Below, piece by piece: positions 1 through 12,181 of a DNA stretch of 64,000 nt (the first letter of the stretch is position 1; each line of letters begins with the position of its first letter). The translations under genes and the position numbers were made by a program. Below the pieces are notes generated by a model, which was not told the origin of the DNA, did no database searches, and was given only the letters and a program-made list of their open reading frames with translations. Origin of the DNA: Jaltomata sinuosa (lineage: Eukaryota; Streptophyta; Magnoliopsida; Solanales; Solanaceae); the NCBI GenBank assembly GCA_003996215.1, contig QJPP01001557.1:62001-126000 (forward strand), in the 5' to 3' direction.

Positions 1-2210
1 GTCCCAATGACCTCCAAAGTTAATAACATATACACGTAGCATATCCACAAGAACCTGGATGGTCCTTTCTGACTGACCTTCCATCTGATAGTGAAATGCT
101 CTGTTAAGCTCAACCCATGTACCTAACTCTTTCTTCTTTGACCTCTATAAGTGAAATATAAACTAAGTACCTCGGCCTGAAGTGATAGAAATGGGAATAC
201 CATATAATTAAACAATCTCTCAAATGTAGATTTTAACCAACCTCTCTAAATTATAAGTAGTCTAAATTGGCATAAATAAGCAAATTTGGTCAATCTATCC
301 ATAATGACCTATATAACATCAAATTTTCTCAAAGTCTATGGTAAACCTACCATAAAGTCCATAGCTATCCACTCTATGTTCCACTAAGGTATAGGTATTT
401 TTTGATCTTTGAGGTTCATACTTCACTTGTTGACAATTCAAGTACCAAGGCACAAACCCACGATGTCCCTCTTCATCCTACACCACTAATAGTGTTGCTT
501 TAAATCACGGTACAACTTTTTTTCTCCTGGATAGATAGAATATTTGAAACTATTAGCCTCTTCTATAATCAATCTAGTCAAATCACCCCCTCTAGAAACA
601 CAAATACGACCCTTGATCCTCAAAAACACCCTCTGGATCTAGAATTGCAGGTCTAGCTTCACATGTCAATACTTTGTCTCAAATCGTCCTCAACTTATCA
701 TCCTCAAACTATAGAGCCTTATTTATTTGTACCAAAAATGACTGAACTTTAACACACACAAGAGTTCTGCAAACTCCAAAATAACTAGTCTCACAAGGCT
801 ACTAACCCCATACCTAAAATCCCTAGCCAAGGTCTCTACTCTATATGTAATCTTAGCCAATCCACCATGTTGACGATCTCATCCTTCAATCCATATGTTA
901 CTATACTTTTGATGCGCCACTCTATTTAAAAATATTTTAAAGTTTATGATGATAAAAAAATCCTACAATGCACACCATAGAGGTAATGCCTCCTAAAAAG
1001 CAATTACTATCGCTGCCAACTCTAGATCATGAGTATGGTAGTTTTTTTTGAAACATCCAATTGCCTAGTAGCATAAGATATCACCTTACCTTTATGCATC
1101 AACACACAACCAAGACCAACTTAAAAATTATCACAACGCTCTATGAAGCCTTCACCTTCCATAGGTAAGGTTAAAGTAGAAGTCTAAGTTATCAAAGCCT
1201 TGAGCTTTAAGAAACTTGATTCACATTGTCGTATTACTCGAATGCCATATCTTCTTTGGTCAACCCCGTCAACAGAGATAACAAGATGACTCATCCTTCA
1301 TAAGTCATCAATGGTAGTCAATCAATCCTACATTATCAATTTTACAAATCCGGAGTTTATGTAGTTGATATTAGCCTAGACCAAACTCAAACATCTTGAA
1401 ACTCTATGCCATAAGTCCAAAAAAATTACTTGGGCCTTATTCAACTTGAAGGACATGACCAAAAACTCATAATGCACATAACAAACCTTAGAATCCATTT
1501 TACAAACATCCTCAGCCCTAATCAAGCTTTGCATCCAAAAGTCCTGAAGCAATTCTTCCAATTCCATCAATAGTAATGGAGCCCTCTGATAAAGTAAAAC
1601 AGAGATGAGCTCAGTGCACAACATTAAGTCGATACCAAAATTGTTGCTGCATCATGAGGAACACTATACTAAATGGCATTATAATCTTAACCTAATAACC
1701 CACAATTGTAAGGTAGGGTAAAAGCTAATCCAACCTAAGATGATGTCAAAGTCAACCATACCTAATTTAATCAATTAACCATACGTGTCGTACACCACCA
1801 AGGTAATTGTACAAAATTGATTTAATTGATCCACCACTAAAAAATCATGAACGGGTATCAAAACATGTATAGATACTGCAAGAGAATCATAAATCACAAC
1901 CATATCAAAGATAAAGTGCACAAATGCTCTAAAAGAAAGTAATTCCATAATTGAATGTAACTATAATAGGTCAAGATCACACTGGAATTATACCTGAAAC
2001 CATAGCATTGGAGGCCTCAACCTTAGGTCTACCAAGGAAAGCATAGTTATAGGCATAATTGTCGCAAATTTGATCAACAACTTTACCACCACTCTTGCTG
2101 ACTCTGTGAACCATTTTGGCCTCTAGCAGACTGTGTCACTAATAAAAAAATGATGAACTTGAGTACTCTTATAAGCCCTTCCATGTCTAAACCTAAAATA
2201 ATACCTCGTG
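1..2210 (-). pseudogene. R1: decayed gypsy pol remnant (protease to integrase)
   Basis: Read on the minus strand, this is a heavily mutated Ty3/gypsy pol whose 3' end lies beyond the window. From right to left I see the protease entry (FLGRPKVEASNAM near 2005-2055 and VDFDIILG near 1730-1760) and a shrunken reverse transcriptase at about 1376-1624 that jumps from the MELEELLQ region to VHYEFLVMSF, so the palm is largely deleted. RNase H (an LGCVLMQ-like stretch) lies near 870-1160 and integrase from about 560 down to 1. Stops and frameshifts occur in every domain. Its gag continues at 25492-25995, because array A was inserted between gag and protease with target duplication TCGTG. Among the most decayed, hence probably oldest, layers here. 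Confidence 0.82.
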
Positions 2211-3675
2211 TGTAACACTCTAGAACTTCCTGCCCAGACTTAGCTCATAAAACCAGAAGAAAAATATTTTTTCCAACTTTCAGCAGGAATCAAAAGTTGA
2301 ACCCACGACCCATGAAGTTTCCATGAGTCATGGACTGGATCTGTGGGATCAGATCAGAGAACTGACAATTTCTCTAAGAACCACAATTGGGTTCTACGGA
2401 CCGTGGAAGGATCCACGAGCCGTGAACCTAAGTCGTCGAACCAGACCTAAGGCCACCCATTTACTCTGAGAACCACGAATAGCTCCTACGAACCGTGGAG
2501 GTTCCATGGATGGTGAGCCCAAGTTGTGGGACTCAAACCAGCAGCTAGACAAAAAGGGCTAGGAATCACGATAGGGTTCCACGAGCCATGGAAGTTTTCA
2601 CGAGTCATGGAACCCATTCGTGAAACTTGAGTCGCGAATTTCAGCAGTTTTCTTTTAAATTTTCCCAGGGGCATTCCAGACTTTTCCTACCTCTTTTAAT
2701 GACTAAGCTACATCATTTTGACTACTCTAAGCCTAATTAATTAGTTAAAAACTACCTAAAACCTGTATTCTCCTGAATATCATCAGAAATAGAAAGAAAA
2801 GAAGAGAAAGAGGCGACTGTTTTCTCTCAAGAACAGGCAGAGGTATTCTTCAAGTTCAGCCCCAAAATCCAAAGGATTTCTCCGTAGTTTCTTCTACAGA
2901 TATGTGGAATTTTACTAGTGGGTTTCTTTCAACCATTAGGTCCCTAGAATTCAGCCAGTTCTTCAGTGCTCCATGAATTTGTTCAGACCTAAGATTGCTA
3001 AATCTTAGGGATTTATTGTAATTCAAATTCTACTGCTTATATTGATATCTATTTCATGTTTCTTGGAGAATTAGCATAGTTATGTATGGAACTCAGAAAC
3101 CCTAGCTTGTGTAAATTTCAGTATTTCATAGATTATGCTTGCTAGGTAGATTAGTCAGACAATCATGCTTCAGAATTTGAATGCCATATCTTTCAGTGTT
3201 TGTATGTTGCATTCTCAGATTATATCAGTGTTTTGAGCTATCCAGTACTACCGTTGCATTGTTAACTTTATATTCAGTTGGGAGTAGACTTAGCACCGAG
3301 CGGATAAAGGGATGAAGGCTCACCTGCTACTTCAGCCTGAGACCTTTAGTAGAAATCCCTAAGTCCCAGAACTACGGCGCCACCGTAGGTTCTGAAGGGG
3401 TCAGCCATCAGATTAGGCTTGAAACCCTTGTCCCTTATGAATAACAGTTAGTGGATCCACGTCAGACTTGTTCGTACCCTTGGCATGGTATGAACACCCT
3501 TCCATCTAGGGTTACAGGTTGGCCCCATAGATAGCTCAGCTTGGAGTATGTCGGTTAATAGTATCTCCCACAGTCAGGATCATGTTGCATTGACCATGTA
3601 CTCAGTATTTATGTCAGTATTTAGTTAACTGTTATATTCATGATTTGTACTTGGTCATTGTATCCAGCTAGCTTT
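2211..3675 (+). repeat. Array A first LTR, 3'-truncated
   Basis: Matches the first ~1.47 kb of the LTRs at 16359 and 23452, beginning TGTAACACTCTAGAAC. Similarity stops within CCAGCTAGCTTT (about 3664-3675) and continues directly as integrase coding sequence (CAGAAAGGTCTTGG, as at 22398). The last ~570 bp of LTR and everything from the primer site to mid-integrase are missing. The join has a short TTT/TTTCAG microhomology, typical of illegitimate recombination. Its 5' third carries degenerate GTGG/CCAC inverted motifs. Confidence 0.85.
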
Positions 3676-3807
3676 CAGAAAGGTCTTGGTACTTAGGTGA
3701 ATCTTAGCACAGTTTTTCATCCTCATATGGATGGTCAAGCCGATCATACCATTCAGGCCTTAGAGGACATATTGAGAGCTTTTGTGATCGATTTCAAGGG
3801 TAGTTGG
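3676..3807 (+). pseudogene. Array A first unit: integrase core fragment (left of element T)
   Basis: A short integrase stretch around the HPQTDGQ block (here HPHMDGQ), continuing to FKGSW, where element T interrupts it. It resumes at 15431 with DDHL. It carries the stop codon TAG at 3694-3696 (GLGT-stop-VNLS), shared with the second unit at 22416-22418. The last five bases, GTTGG, are the element T target duplication. Confidence 0.85.
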
Positions 3808-6800
3808 TGTCACGACCCGATTTCTTGGTCATGATGGCACCTACAACCCCCGGTAGGTGAACCAATCCTCGTAGCCCAGGACAGTTAGTAATGGGCTACC
3901 ATATAAAAAATAAGGGAACAAGACGAAGAGAATAGATAACAGGGATATAAATATATACATATGCGGAAACTAAATCAAACCCCAAGACCTGGTATCATAG
4001 TATAGAGCCAAAACTACATACATGGAGTGCAAACGATCCAAAACAATATATACAGATGTCTCTGAATGGTAATAGAGTACATGAAGCAAAAGATAAACTA
4101 AAGCTACGCTCCGATCGCCAAGAGCTCACCCTCAGTCTGAAATAGTCCCCAACAGATCTCCAAGCAAGAATCACAGTGATCTAACAGCGATGGCCCACGC
4201 TAGGATCTGCACCCAAAGATGCAAGGGGGTAGGGTGAGCACCAAATGCGAAGCATAAGGTACCCAGTAGGTATCATAGGCCGACTGGGCACATATAAGAT
4301 AAAAGCGTAATAACAAACAGAATAGAAGCAAGCAGTCACAAAAATCAACGAAAGGTACACAGAAACTAGCCCAGAGGGAAATCAACAGAACCACATGTGA
4401 GGCCAGCAAGAAAAATATATACACCATAGGCACAGGTGAAAGTAAGAAACAACGCACCTGGGGTCCTTGCAATAACAGTGTATACATAATAAGTTTACGA
4501 AATGGACGGTATACCGGTAACCTCAAGTATAAGAAGAGGGAAAGAGTAATGATACATGCTCAGAGACATGAATCAAACTCAACTAATCATATCAATCTCA
4601 AATCCAGAAGCTAACAATCTAGCAGCAACCAATTTCATATCTAACCGTAACAAGGAACAATTCCGTAAGTAAATAGCAAGAGTCTACCTACAGTCCCCCG
4701 GCCGCCCATACAACCGAGGAATACAAACAAGTGAAAACAAACCCTCTGGCATCCCATACTACCGGAGCGTACAATCAACAAACAACAAACAAGGGTGGAG
4801 CCTCAAACAATGAATGATATGATGCATGAAGATCTCAAGTGAAATGGTATCTCTGTATGTACCTCCTCCGGTGCCGATCCGGCCCAGCAGGTAGGTTCCA
4901 TGGAAAGACACTGCCCGTATACCTCTACTCCACCATATACCCTTCCTCCGGCACACGCAGCCCGCAGCCCCTGGCCCGGATGGCAAGGTCCATGGAGGTC
5001 CCTGACCCCATACTAAAACTCAGTATCAAAACATATCGTCCGGAAGCAAGTCCGAGTTCAAGATAGAGACCCAGTCTCGAATATGCATGCCCAGACTCTG
5101 TCCAGGACTAAAGTAGTAGGAAAAATATCTAAAAAACCCCTCCAAGGGTGCTCGGGCATAACCGGGTCTAAACAGTAGAAAGTCATCTCAGGTGCTCGGT
5201 TCGACCGAGGCTAAAAATCATCTCAAGTAGCAAGAAAACTCAACTAGCACCCCGGCCCTGCCGAGTCTAGCGTTAATCGTAAAACTGGTGTTTTAAAACA
5301 TAATTTTACTTTCTTTTACCCAAGAATATTCACAAGTTAAATCAAACCATTTCCAAATTATTTCCATAAAAAACGGGCCCAATAGTGTCCGTAGGCCCGA
5401 AGCCCAAACCGTAGTAAAACATGTATAAAACCTCTTTATATGCATGAAAATGGTATGATCAAACACAATAGCTGCCCAGCAGCTCACAATCAACCTATCG
5501 ACCCTGCACAGGCCCACAGCTACTCAGCAAGCATAACCAGCCTAGAAGGATAATTCTATGCCCGGGACTCGCGGACATTCCCAAAATCCCACCTTCTATT
5601 TTCCAGAGTCAACAAGGCGTCACAGGACCACAAGGGTAAATAAAATATATCGGCAAATACTACAAGAAACGGAGAAACAAAAGGAGGCGGACATGAATAA
5701 AGTGGTCGAGGTCTGTGGTACCAACCTAATAAACCAACCCAAGGATGCCCATTAATACAATTTTATTTTATATATACGGAGTCTAGGGAAAATAAACCGT
5801 AACCTACCTGTCGTCCGATGACAAGCTCGAACCTCTCCGAAAAGAAGCTCCGAAACAAAATCAAACTTGAACTCGAGCTTGAATAACTTGACGTAGATAA
5901 TTGATTTTTCTTAATATCGCATCAAAATATTTTTCCACACCTAATTTCTTCAACCTATAAAGATACATATAGTAGTGGTATGCCTATATGCGTACAGGTG
6001 CTTATCCCTTTTGCTAAAGTCAACAAAATATACATATGTATATGTACTACCAACAAATAGTGCATTATGATGCCACCTCTCACCCTTAGCTTGCTGGCCA
6101 CTTCCTCCACCTCCACGTGGAATGGAGGTGGCAACCAATATATTCACTTCCCAATATATATCTACTCGGGTATTGCATAAGTTCGTGGTAAAATAAATAT
6201 AGCTTTTTGAATATATCATAATTAATAGAAAATTATTTCAAATAAAACCTACTATATTATAATAATAATTTTGAACATCACTAAATTTACTATCTCCGTT
6301 AAAATATTACAATGAATAAAAACCTTATAAAATAAATACATATACAATTATATCATAACAAAAATATTTTTCATAAACCAATAAAATATTTTAAAAAGGT
6401 AATGATAATATAACTTTTTACCAATTTCAACTTTCAAATAAAATATTTTCAAATACACGCGATGTTAATAAATTCTCAAACTTAGGCTCGCAATTCACCA
6501 ACGCACGATTTTGATACTCAAGAACTCTCTTGGAATCCTCCCTTATGTTTCCTCACTGTTTCAGAACTGAAATGGCGTTTTAAAACGTGAAGTTGAGGCT
6601 TTAAATCGGTTTTGACCCGACCCGATTCGCGACCCGGTTCGCAACCCAATTCCTGCCAGACAGTCCGCGGTAAAACAGTCATAACTTTTTACTCCGAGAT
6701 CAGTTGGACGTGAGGTTTTGTGCGTTGGAAACTAGACTCATAGACCTTCGATTTGGTATTTTTGGGGACTTCTAACTCTTTATATATTAGGAGAAAAGCC

Positions 6801-7018
6801 CTGAGACATTTGACCCAAAGTTCAGAAAATTTATTAAAGAAACTTACGATAACTTTTGCCGACTTACTTGTCTTCAAAACTTATCATACGACCAAACAAA
6901 TGGACCCGGCACCGAACTACCGGTCCCGACAAGCCTTAAATGACTTGGGGCCGCTATAAACAAGCTCTAACGGTTCGAGAAAAACGTATACGTGGAAATA
7001 ATCGGATGAGTCATAACA
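3808..7018 (-). repeat. Element T 3' LTR
   Basis: Starts TGTCACGACCCG and ends GAGTCATAACA on the plus strand; it is the 3' LTR in element orientation. It aligns with 12182-15430 nearly throughout. Differences include a ~25-base gap near 5378, where the other copy has extra sequence at about 13757-13782, and one fewer 12-bp GACCCGGTTCGC-type unit at about 6614-6652. A minus-strand TATA-like site (TATAAAG) lies near 5431-5440. Short open frames on either strand here recur in the other LTR and are not genes. Confidence 0.92.
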
Positions 7019-7030
7019 TCATCCACTACT
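7019..7030 (-). other. Element T polypurine-type tract
   Basis: On the minus strand AGTAGTGGATGA lies directly upstream of the 3' LTR, where the plus-strand primer is expected. It is interrupted by T residues, so it is a weak tract; position is the main evidence. Confidence 0.5.
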
Positions 7031-8406
7031 AAAAAGGACTTTCGTCCTCGAAAGTCAAGGTCAAGGGGGTACCTGAAGGCTCAAACAGCTGCGGACACTG
7101 AGCCCGCATATCTCTCTCAGTCTCCCAGGTAGCCTCATCTACTGGACGGTGCCTCTACTGAACCTTAACAACCGGGATCTCTCGAGACCTCAATCTCCTG
7201 ACATCTCTGGCCAAAATAGCTGTCGGTTACTCAACAAAGGCTAAACCCTCATCCAACTGAACTGAATTCCACTGCAACACATGAGACTCATCTGGGACAT
7301 ACCGACGCAACATTGAAACATGAAATACAGGATGTATAGCTGAAAGCATCGGAGGCAAGGCTAGCTGATAGGCAACGCTACCAACCCTCTGAAGAATCTC
7401 AAACGGCCCAATGTACTTGGGGCTAAGCTTGCCCCGCCTACCAAATCTCATCACGCCCTTCATGGGCGATACACGGAGAAACACCAAGTCACTGACACTA
7501 AACTCCAAGGCACGAAGCCTATGATCAGCATAACTCTTCTGCCTGCTCTGAGCTGCCCGAAGTCTGTCCTGAATCGTTCGAACCTGATCTAAGGAATCTC
7601 GAAGCAAATCTGTGCTCTGTGGCCAAGAACTAAAACCATCAAACCAACCTACCGGTGATCTGCAACGCCTGCCATACAAAGCCTCAAAAGGTGCCATGCC
7701 GATACTCGAATGGAAGTTGTTATTATGAGCAAACTCTGCCAAGGGAACAAACTGATCCCAAGAACCTCCAAAGTCAAGAACACAGGCCCGAAGCATGTCC
7801 TCCAAAATCTGAATGGTCCTCTCGGACTGGCCATCTGTCTGAGGGTGGAAAGCGGTACTAAAATGAACCTCTGTACCCAAATCTCGCTGAATAGCCCTCC
7901 AGAACTAAGATGTGAACTGAGTGCCGCAGTCCAAAATAATTGAAGCTGGGACCCCATGCAATCGAACAATCTCACGAAGGTAGATCTGAGCTAACCTCTC
8001 TGCACCATAAGAGTCTGAACCGGCAAGAAATGTGCTGACTTAGTCACCCTATCAACAATCACCCATATGGAATCAAACCCATGAGAAGTACGAGGCAAAC
8101 CAACAACAAAGTCTATAGTAATCCCTTCCCACTTCCACTCAGGAATGGGAAGTCGCTGCATCAAACCACCCGGTCTCATGTGCTCGAACTTAACCTGCTG
8201 ACAGTTCAAGCACCGAGATACGAAATCCGCTATATCCTGCTTCATACCACTCCACCAGTAAATCTGTCTCAAGTCTCTATACATCTTTGCTGTGCCAGGG
8301 TGAATGGAGTATCTAGTACAATGTGCCTCATGAAGTATCAACTGAATCAAAACACTAATCCTCGGAACACAAAGGCGACTATCAAACCTCAGAACCCCAT
8401 CTGAAT
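7029..8406 (-). pseudogene. Element T integrase with C-terminal chromodomain
   Basis: DDE integrase that would insert element cDNA. In order: the HHCC zinc domain (HPGTAKMYRDL to CLNCQQ), the catalytic core (IDFVVGLPRT, then a frameshift near 7990, then FHPQTDGQSERT) and the GPFEIL/VFHVSMLRR C-terminal domain. Last is a chromodomain-like end (AILARDVRRLRSR through EATWETERDM). The terminal stop is at 7029-7031. In-frame stops at 7227-7229 and 7155-7157 cut off or break the chromodomain. In this family the chromodomain is known to guide integration into heterochromatin, which fits the surroundings. Confidence 0.88.
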
Positions 8407-9396
8407 CTAGAGTAGCCGACTGGTCTCACCCTGAAGAACCCTATCACGAAGGTCACACATTTGCTGATCCTCAAACTGACGGCTCTGAATCTGATCAATC
8501 AAAGTAGAATGAACCTCAACACTGGCGAGAACTCTGCTAGGATCCGACAAGTCAAGCCTAACCAAACGGTTAGCTAAGGACTGTATGTCCAAGGCCAACG
8601 GTCGCTCTGAAACTGAAAGAGAAGCTAGGCTACCCATACTCACTGCCTTCCGGCTCAAGGCATCCGCTACCACATTTGCCTTGCCTAGATGATACAGAAT
8701 AGTAAAGTCATAGTCCTTCAGTAACTCGACCCATCTCCTCTGTCTCGAGTTCAACTCTCGCTGACTCGTGATATACTGAAGACTACGGTGATCAGTGAAG
8801 ATCTCACAGTGAACTCCATATAGGTAATGCCTCCAGATCTTGAGCACGAAAACTACCGCTACCAACTCTAAATCATGAGTGGTGTAGTTGCGCTCGTGAA
8901 CCTTCAGCTGCCTCGATGCATATGCTATTACTCGACCCTGCTGCATCAACACACAACCAAGACCAACCCGAGAAGCATCACAGTACACGGAGAAGCTCTG
9001 ACCCTCAACCGGAAAAGTCAAAACTAGAGCTGAAGTCAATAAGGCCTTAAGCCTCTGGAGGCTATCCTCACACAGACCCGACCACTGAAATGGGACATCC
9101 TTCCTAGTCAGCATAGTCAAGGGTGCTGCTATGGAAGAAAATCCCTCAACGAACCGTCTGTAGTAACCTGCTAACCTAATAAAGCTGCGAACCTCAGTAA
9201 CAGTAGTAGGTCTAGGCCCACTCACAAACTGCTGAAATCTTTCCCGGAATCAACCCTAATCCCATCCTTAGACGCCACGTGCCCTAGGAATGCAACTGAC
9301 TCAAGCCAAAACTCGCACTTTGAGAACTTGGCATAAAGCCGATGATCTCTCAAAGTCTGGAGTATAACCCTCAAGTGCTGCTCATGCTCATCTCTA
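8407..9396 (-). pseudogene. Element T RT thumb and RNase H
   Basis: The end of reverse transcriptase (FSKCEFWLESVAFLGHV-like, about 9250-9396) is followed after a frameshift by an open 272-residue stretch (8407-9225). This begins at the TEVRSF-LAGYYRRFV block and holds RNase H: VYCDASRVGLGCVLMQ, then HDLELVAVVFVLKIWRHYL, then FTDHRSLQYI and KANVVADALSRK. The acidic residues expected of a gypsy RNase H appear present. It would degrade the RNA strand of the RNA:DNA hybrid. The frame change between RT and RNase H would stop a normal fused product. Confidence 0.87.
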
Positions 9397-10803
9397 CTAC
9401 GCGAGTATACTAAGATGTCGTCTATAAAAAACTATCACAAATGAGTCCAAATTCGGGCCAAGAACCATGTGCATCAAGTTCATAAAGGCCGCGGGGGCAT
9501 TAGTCAACCCAAAAGACATCACCAGGAACTTATAATGGCCAAAACGTGTCCTGAATGCTGTCTTAGGGATGTCCTCCGCCCTAATCCTCAATTGGTGGTA
9601 GCCAGAACTCAAATTAATCTTCGAAAACACAACTGAACCCTGAAGCTGGTCAAACAAGTCATCAATCCTCGGCATCGGATACCTATTCTTCACTGTCACC
9701 CTATTCAGCTGCCGATAATCAATACACATGCGCATCGACCCATTCTTCTTCTTCACGAAGAGAACAGGAGCACCCCAAGGTGACACACTAGGTCTAATAA
9801 ACCCCTTAGCTAACAGATCCTGGAGCTGCTCCTTAAGCTCTCTCAACTCAGCAGGAGCCATACGGTAAGGAGAAATAGAAATGGGCCTGGTGCCCGGCTC
9901 TAACTCAATAGCAAAATCAATATCTCTCTCTGGTGGAAGGCCTGTCAGGTCGATAGGAAACACATCGAGAAAGTCTCTAACCACAGGAACAGACTCAGGA
10001 GAAGTAGGGTCAACACTAAAATCTCGGACATATGCTAGATAAGCTAAACACCCACGGGAAATCAACTTCCTAGCTCGAAGACAAGAGATGATCCCAGATG
10101 GTGCATGGCTAACAGAACCCTGCCACACAACCGGGGATACACCGGGCATGGCTATGGTAATGGTCTTGGCATAACAATCCAAAACCACACGGTGAGGGGA
10201 TAACCAGTCCATGCCCAGTATCACATCAAAATCTAACATATCAAGAATCATCAAGTCACCCCAAGTCTCTGAATCACCAATAGACAACATACAGGATCTC
10301 ACAATCCGATCCACTACTAAAGAATCTCCTACTGGGATCGAAACAGAAACAAGAACAGATAATGGCTCACTAGCCAACCCCAAACAAGGCACAAAGTAGG
10401 CAGATACATATGAACAAGTGGATCCAGGATCAAATAAAGCCATAGCAGACTGATGGCACACTGAAATCATACCTGTAACCACAGCATCTGAGGCCTCTGC
10501 CTCTGGTCTCCTAGTGACCGCGTAAAACTGACGACGACCTTCACCTGCCCGACCGCCATCCCTACCACCTGCTCTGCCGCATGGAGCACCACCTCTACCC
10601 TGACGACCACCCCCTCTAGCTGGAGGCTGAACTACTCGTAAAGGCTCGGCCAACTGAACTGTACCCTGCTGAGGGCAATCTCTAGCAAAATGACCAATCG
10701 CACCACATGTAAAACAAGCCCCTGACGGCCTACTCAATCGAGATGAACCAGCAGATCCTGTATGACCACCACGACTTGATGCCCCAAAAACTGTACCCCT
10801 CAA
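9397..10803 (-). pseudogene. Element T gag zinc knuckle, protease and reverse transcriptase
   Basis: A 468-residue open stretch. It starts in the gag tail with a CCHC knuckle (CFTCGAIGHFARDC) that binds element RNA. Then comes an aspartic protease (ALFDPGSTCSYVS; MDWLSPHRVVLDC), the linker with FPIDLTGLPPERDIDF, and RT motifs from MAPAELRELKEQL and GFIRPSVSPWGAPVLFVKKK through MCIDYRQLN to SFGLTNAPAAFMNLM. Just before the catalytic FIDD the frame slips in a six-A tract (plus strand 9426-9431), so FIDD is read as FYRR. The following bases still encode IDDILVYS in the next frame, so the damage is a single-base length change. Confidence 0.92.
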
Positions 10804-11968
10804 AGACTGGCCGCTATAGCCCTGATTGCTGCTCTGACCTTGCTCGAACTGGGTACTATCGAAAGTCTGAAGGGAAGCCTGAACCGGTCGGCTGGACTGA
10901 CCCTGGTGCTACTGTGGCTGATAACTCCGGCTCCACTGACCAGGACCTCTACCACCATATCTGGAACCACTATAAACACCCTGATGTCGAGGCCTCTTAT
11001 CTCTGGACCCCTGATCATGTTGCTGTAAGTCCTTCACAATGCGGGCACAATCTACGATAGCCTGAAATGATCGACCACCGGCAATCAATATCTCAGCTGG
11101 CTGCCTGATCTCTGGCCTCAAACCCCATACAAATCTGCGAATCCTATCTGCCTCGGTAGGGATGATCATAGCTCCAAACAGTGCTAGCTGATGAAAACGG
11201 GTCTCATACTCCGAGATAGTCGTAGACCCCTGCACAAGGTGAGTAAACTGCTCCCTGCGACGCTCCCGATCACTCTGTGGTAGGAACTTGGCCATAAAGG
11301 CCTCATAAAACTCAGACCAGGTCAAAGGAGGTGACGACGGTGGTCTACAAGCAACCTGGGCCCTCCACCATAACTTCGCTGGGCCCTCCAACTGATAGGT
11401 AGTATAACCAACCCCGTGAGTCTCCAACAAACCCAAATGATGTAACATCTCCTCACAGGTAGTAATAAAGTCATGTGGATCCTGTCCAGAAGTACTAGCA
11501 AACCTCGGAGGTGCTAACCTCAAAAACCTACCCAACGCCTTCTACTCTGACTCTGTCATAGCTGGGCGAGGAGCAAGAGGCTGTGCAACGGATGGAACCG
11601 AAATGACCTCTGCACAGGGAGCCATAGTAGCAAGCTGCGCTCCTGAGATCTGTGCACCCAGGGCTGCCCCCTGAGCAGATATTTGCGCTACCTCAGAAGG
11701 CCACTCTCCAATCACACCCAAAAGCTGTAATAGTAATCCCCGAATATCTGGAGACTGAGCTGCGGCTGGAGCTGGCACAGAAGTGGGCACTGGAGCTGGT
11801 ACTGGTGCTGGAGCTGGTGGTACCTGGGCTGCCCCCTAATCCACATGCCGTTCGGGCTCTATCTCCACTCTAGCAGCCCTAGCAGGTGCCACTGCTCGAG
11901 GGCGTACGAACCTTAGCTGGAGTGGGAGGCTCATCTCCGTGTGATGCCGATGATCTCGTACGAACCAT
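10804..11968 (-). pseudogene. Element T gag
   Basis: Gag builds the virus-like particle. The likely start is the ATG at 11968 (MVRTRSSASHGDEPP), which soon meets a stop; a second frame from about 11790 carries the rest. The capsid region (10909-11535) has FLRLAPPRF, ATTYQLEGPAKLWWRAQ-like and TWSEFYEAFMAKFLP motifs, as in chromovirus gag. The frame from 11790 to 9397 is continuous except for two stops (11542-11544 and 10909-10911). That is light damage compared with the neighbouring elements. An alanine/proline-rich segment (about 11700-11830) precedes the capsid. Confidence 0.88.
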
Positions 11969-12166
11969 CTGCGGAAGGATGAAGTAGAACAAATGAGATT
12001 TCCAGAAACTTCAAGGGTTCTACGCAAGACACAGAAGCAATGAAAGAGTCAAATTTCCTAAAATGCCAATGTAGCCTCCCAAAGATTGAGTACGGACGTC
12101 TCCGCCCCGATCCGCAGGACTCTACTAGACATTGGCTCCTATATCAATGACACCGGTGAACCTAAA

Positions 12167-12178
12167 GCTCTGATACCA
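12167..12178 (-). other. Element T primer binding site (initiator tRNA-Met)
   Basis: On the minus strand TGGTATCAGAGC lies three bases after the 5' LTR end. It is an exact match to the usual plant initiator-methionine tRNA primer site. Confidence 0.93.
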
Positions 12179-12181
12179 AGT

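Noticed and set aside
4200..5066. Open frames of 75-108 codons on both strands, repeated at 12574-13442
   Set aside because: They lie in matching positions of the two T LTRs, show no domain, and repeat because the LTR repeats. Shadow frames, not genes.
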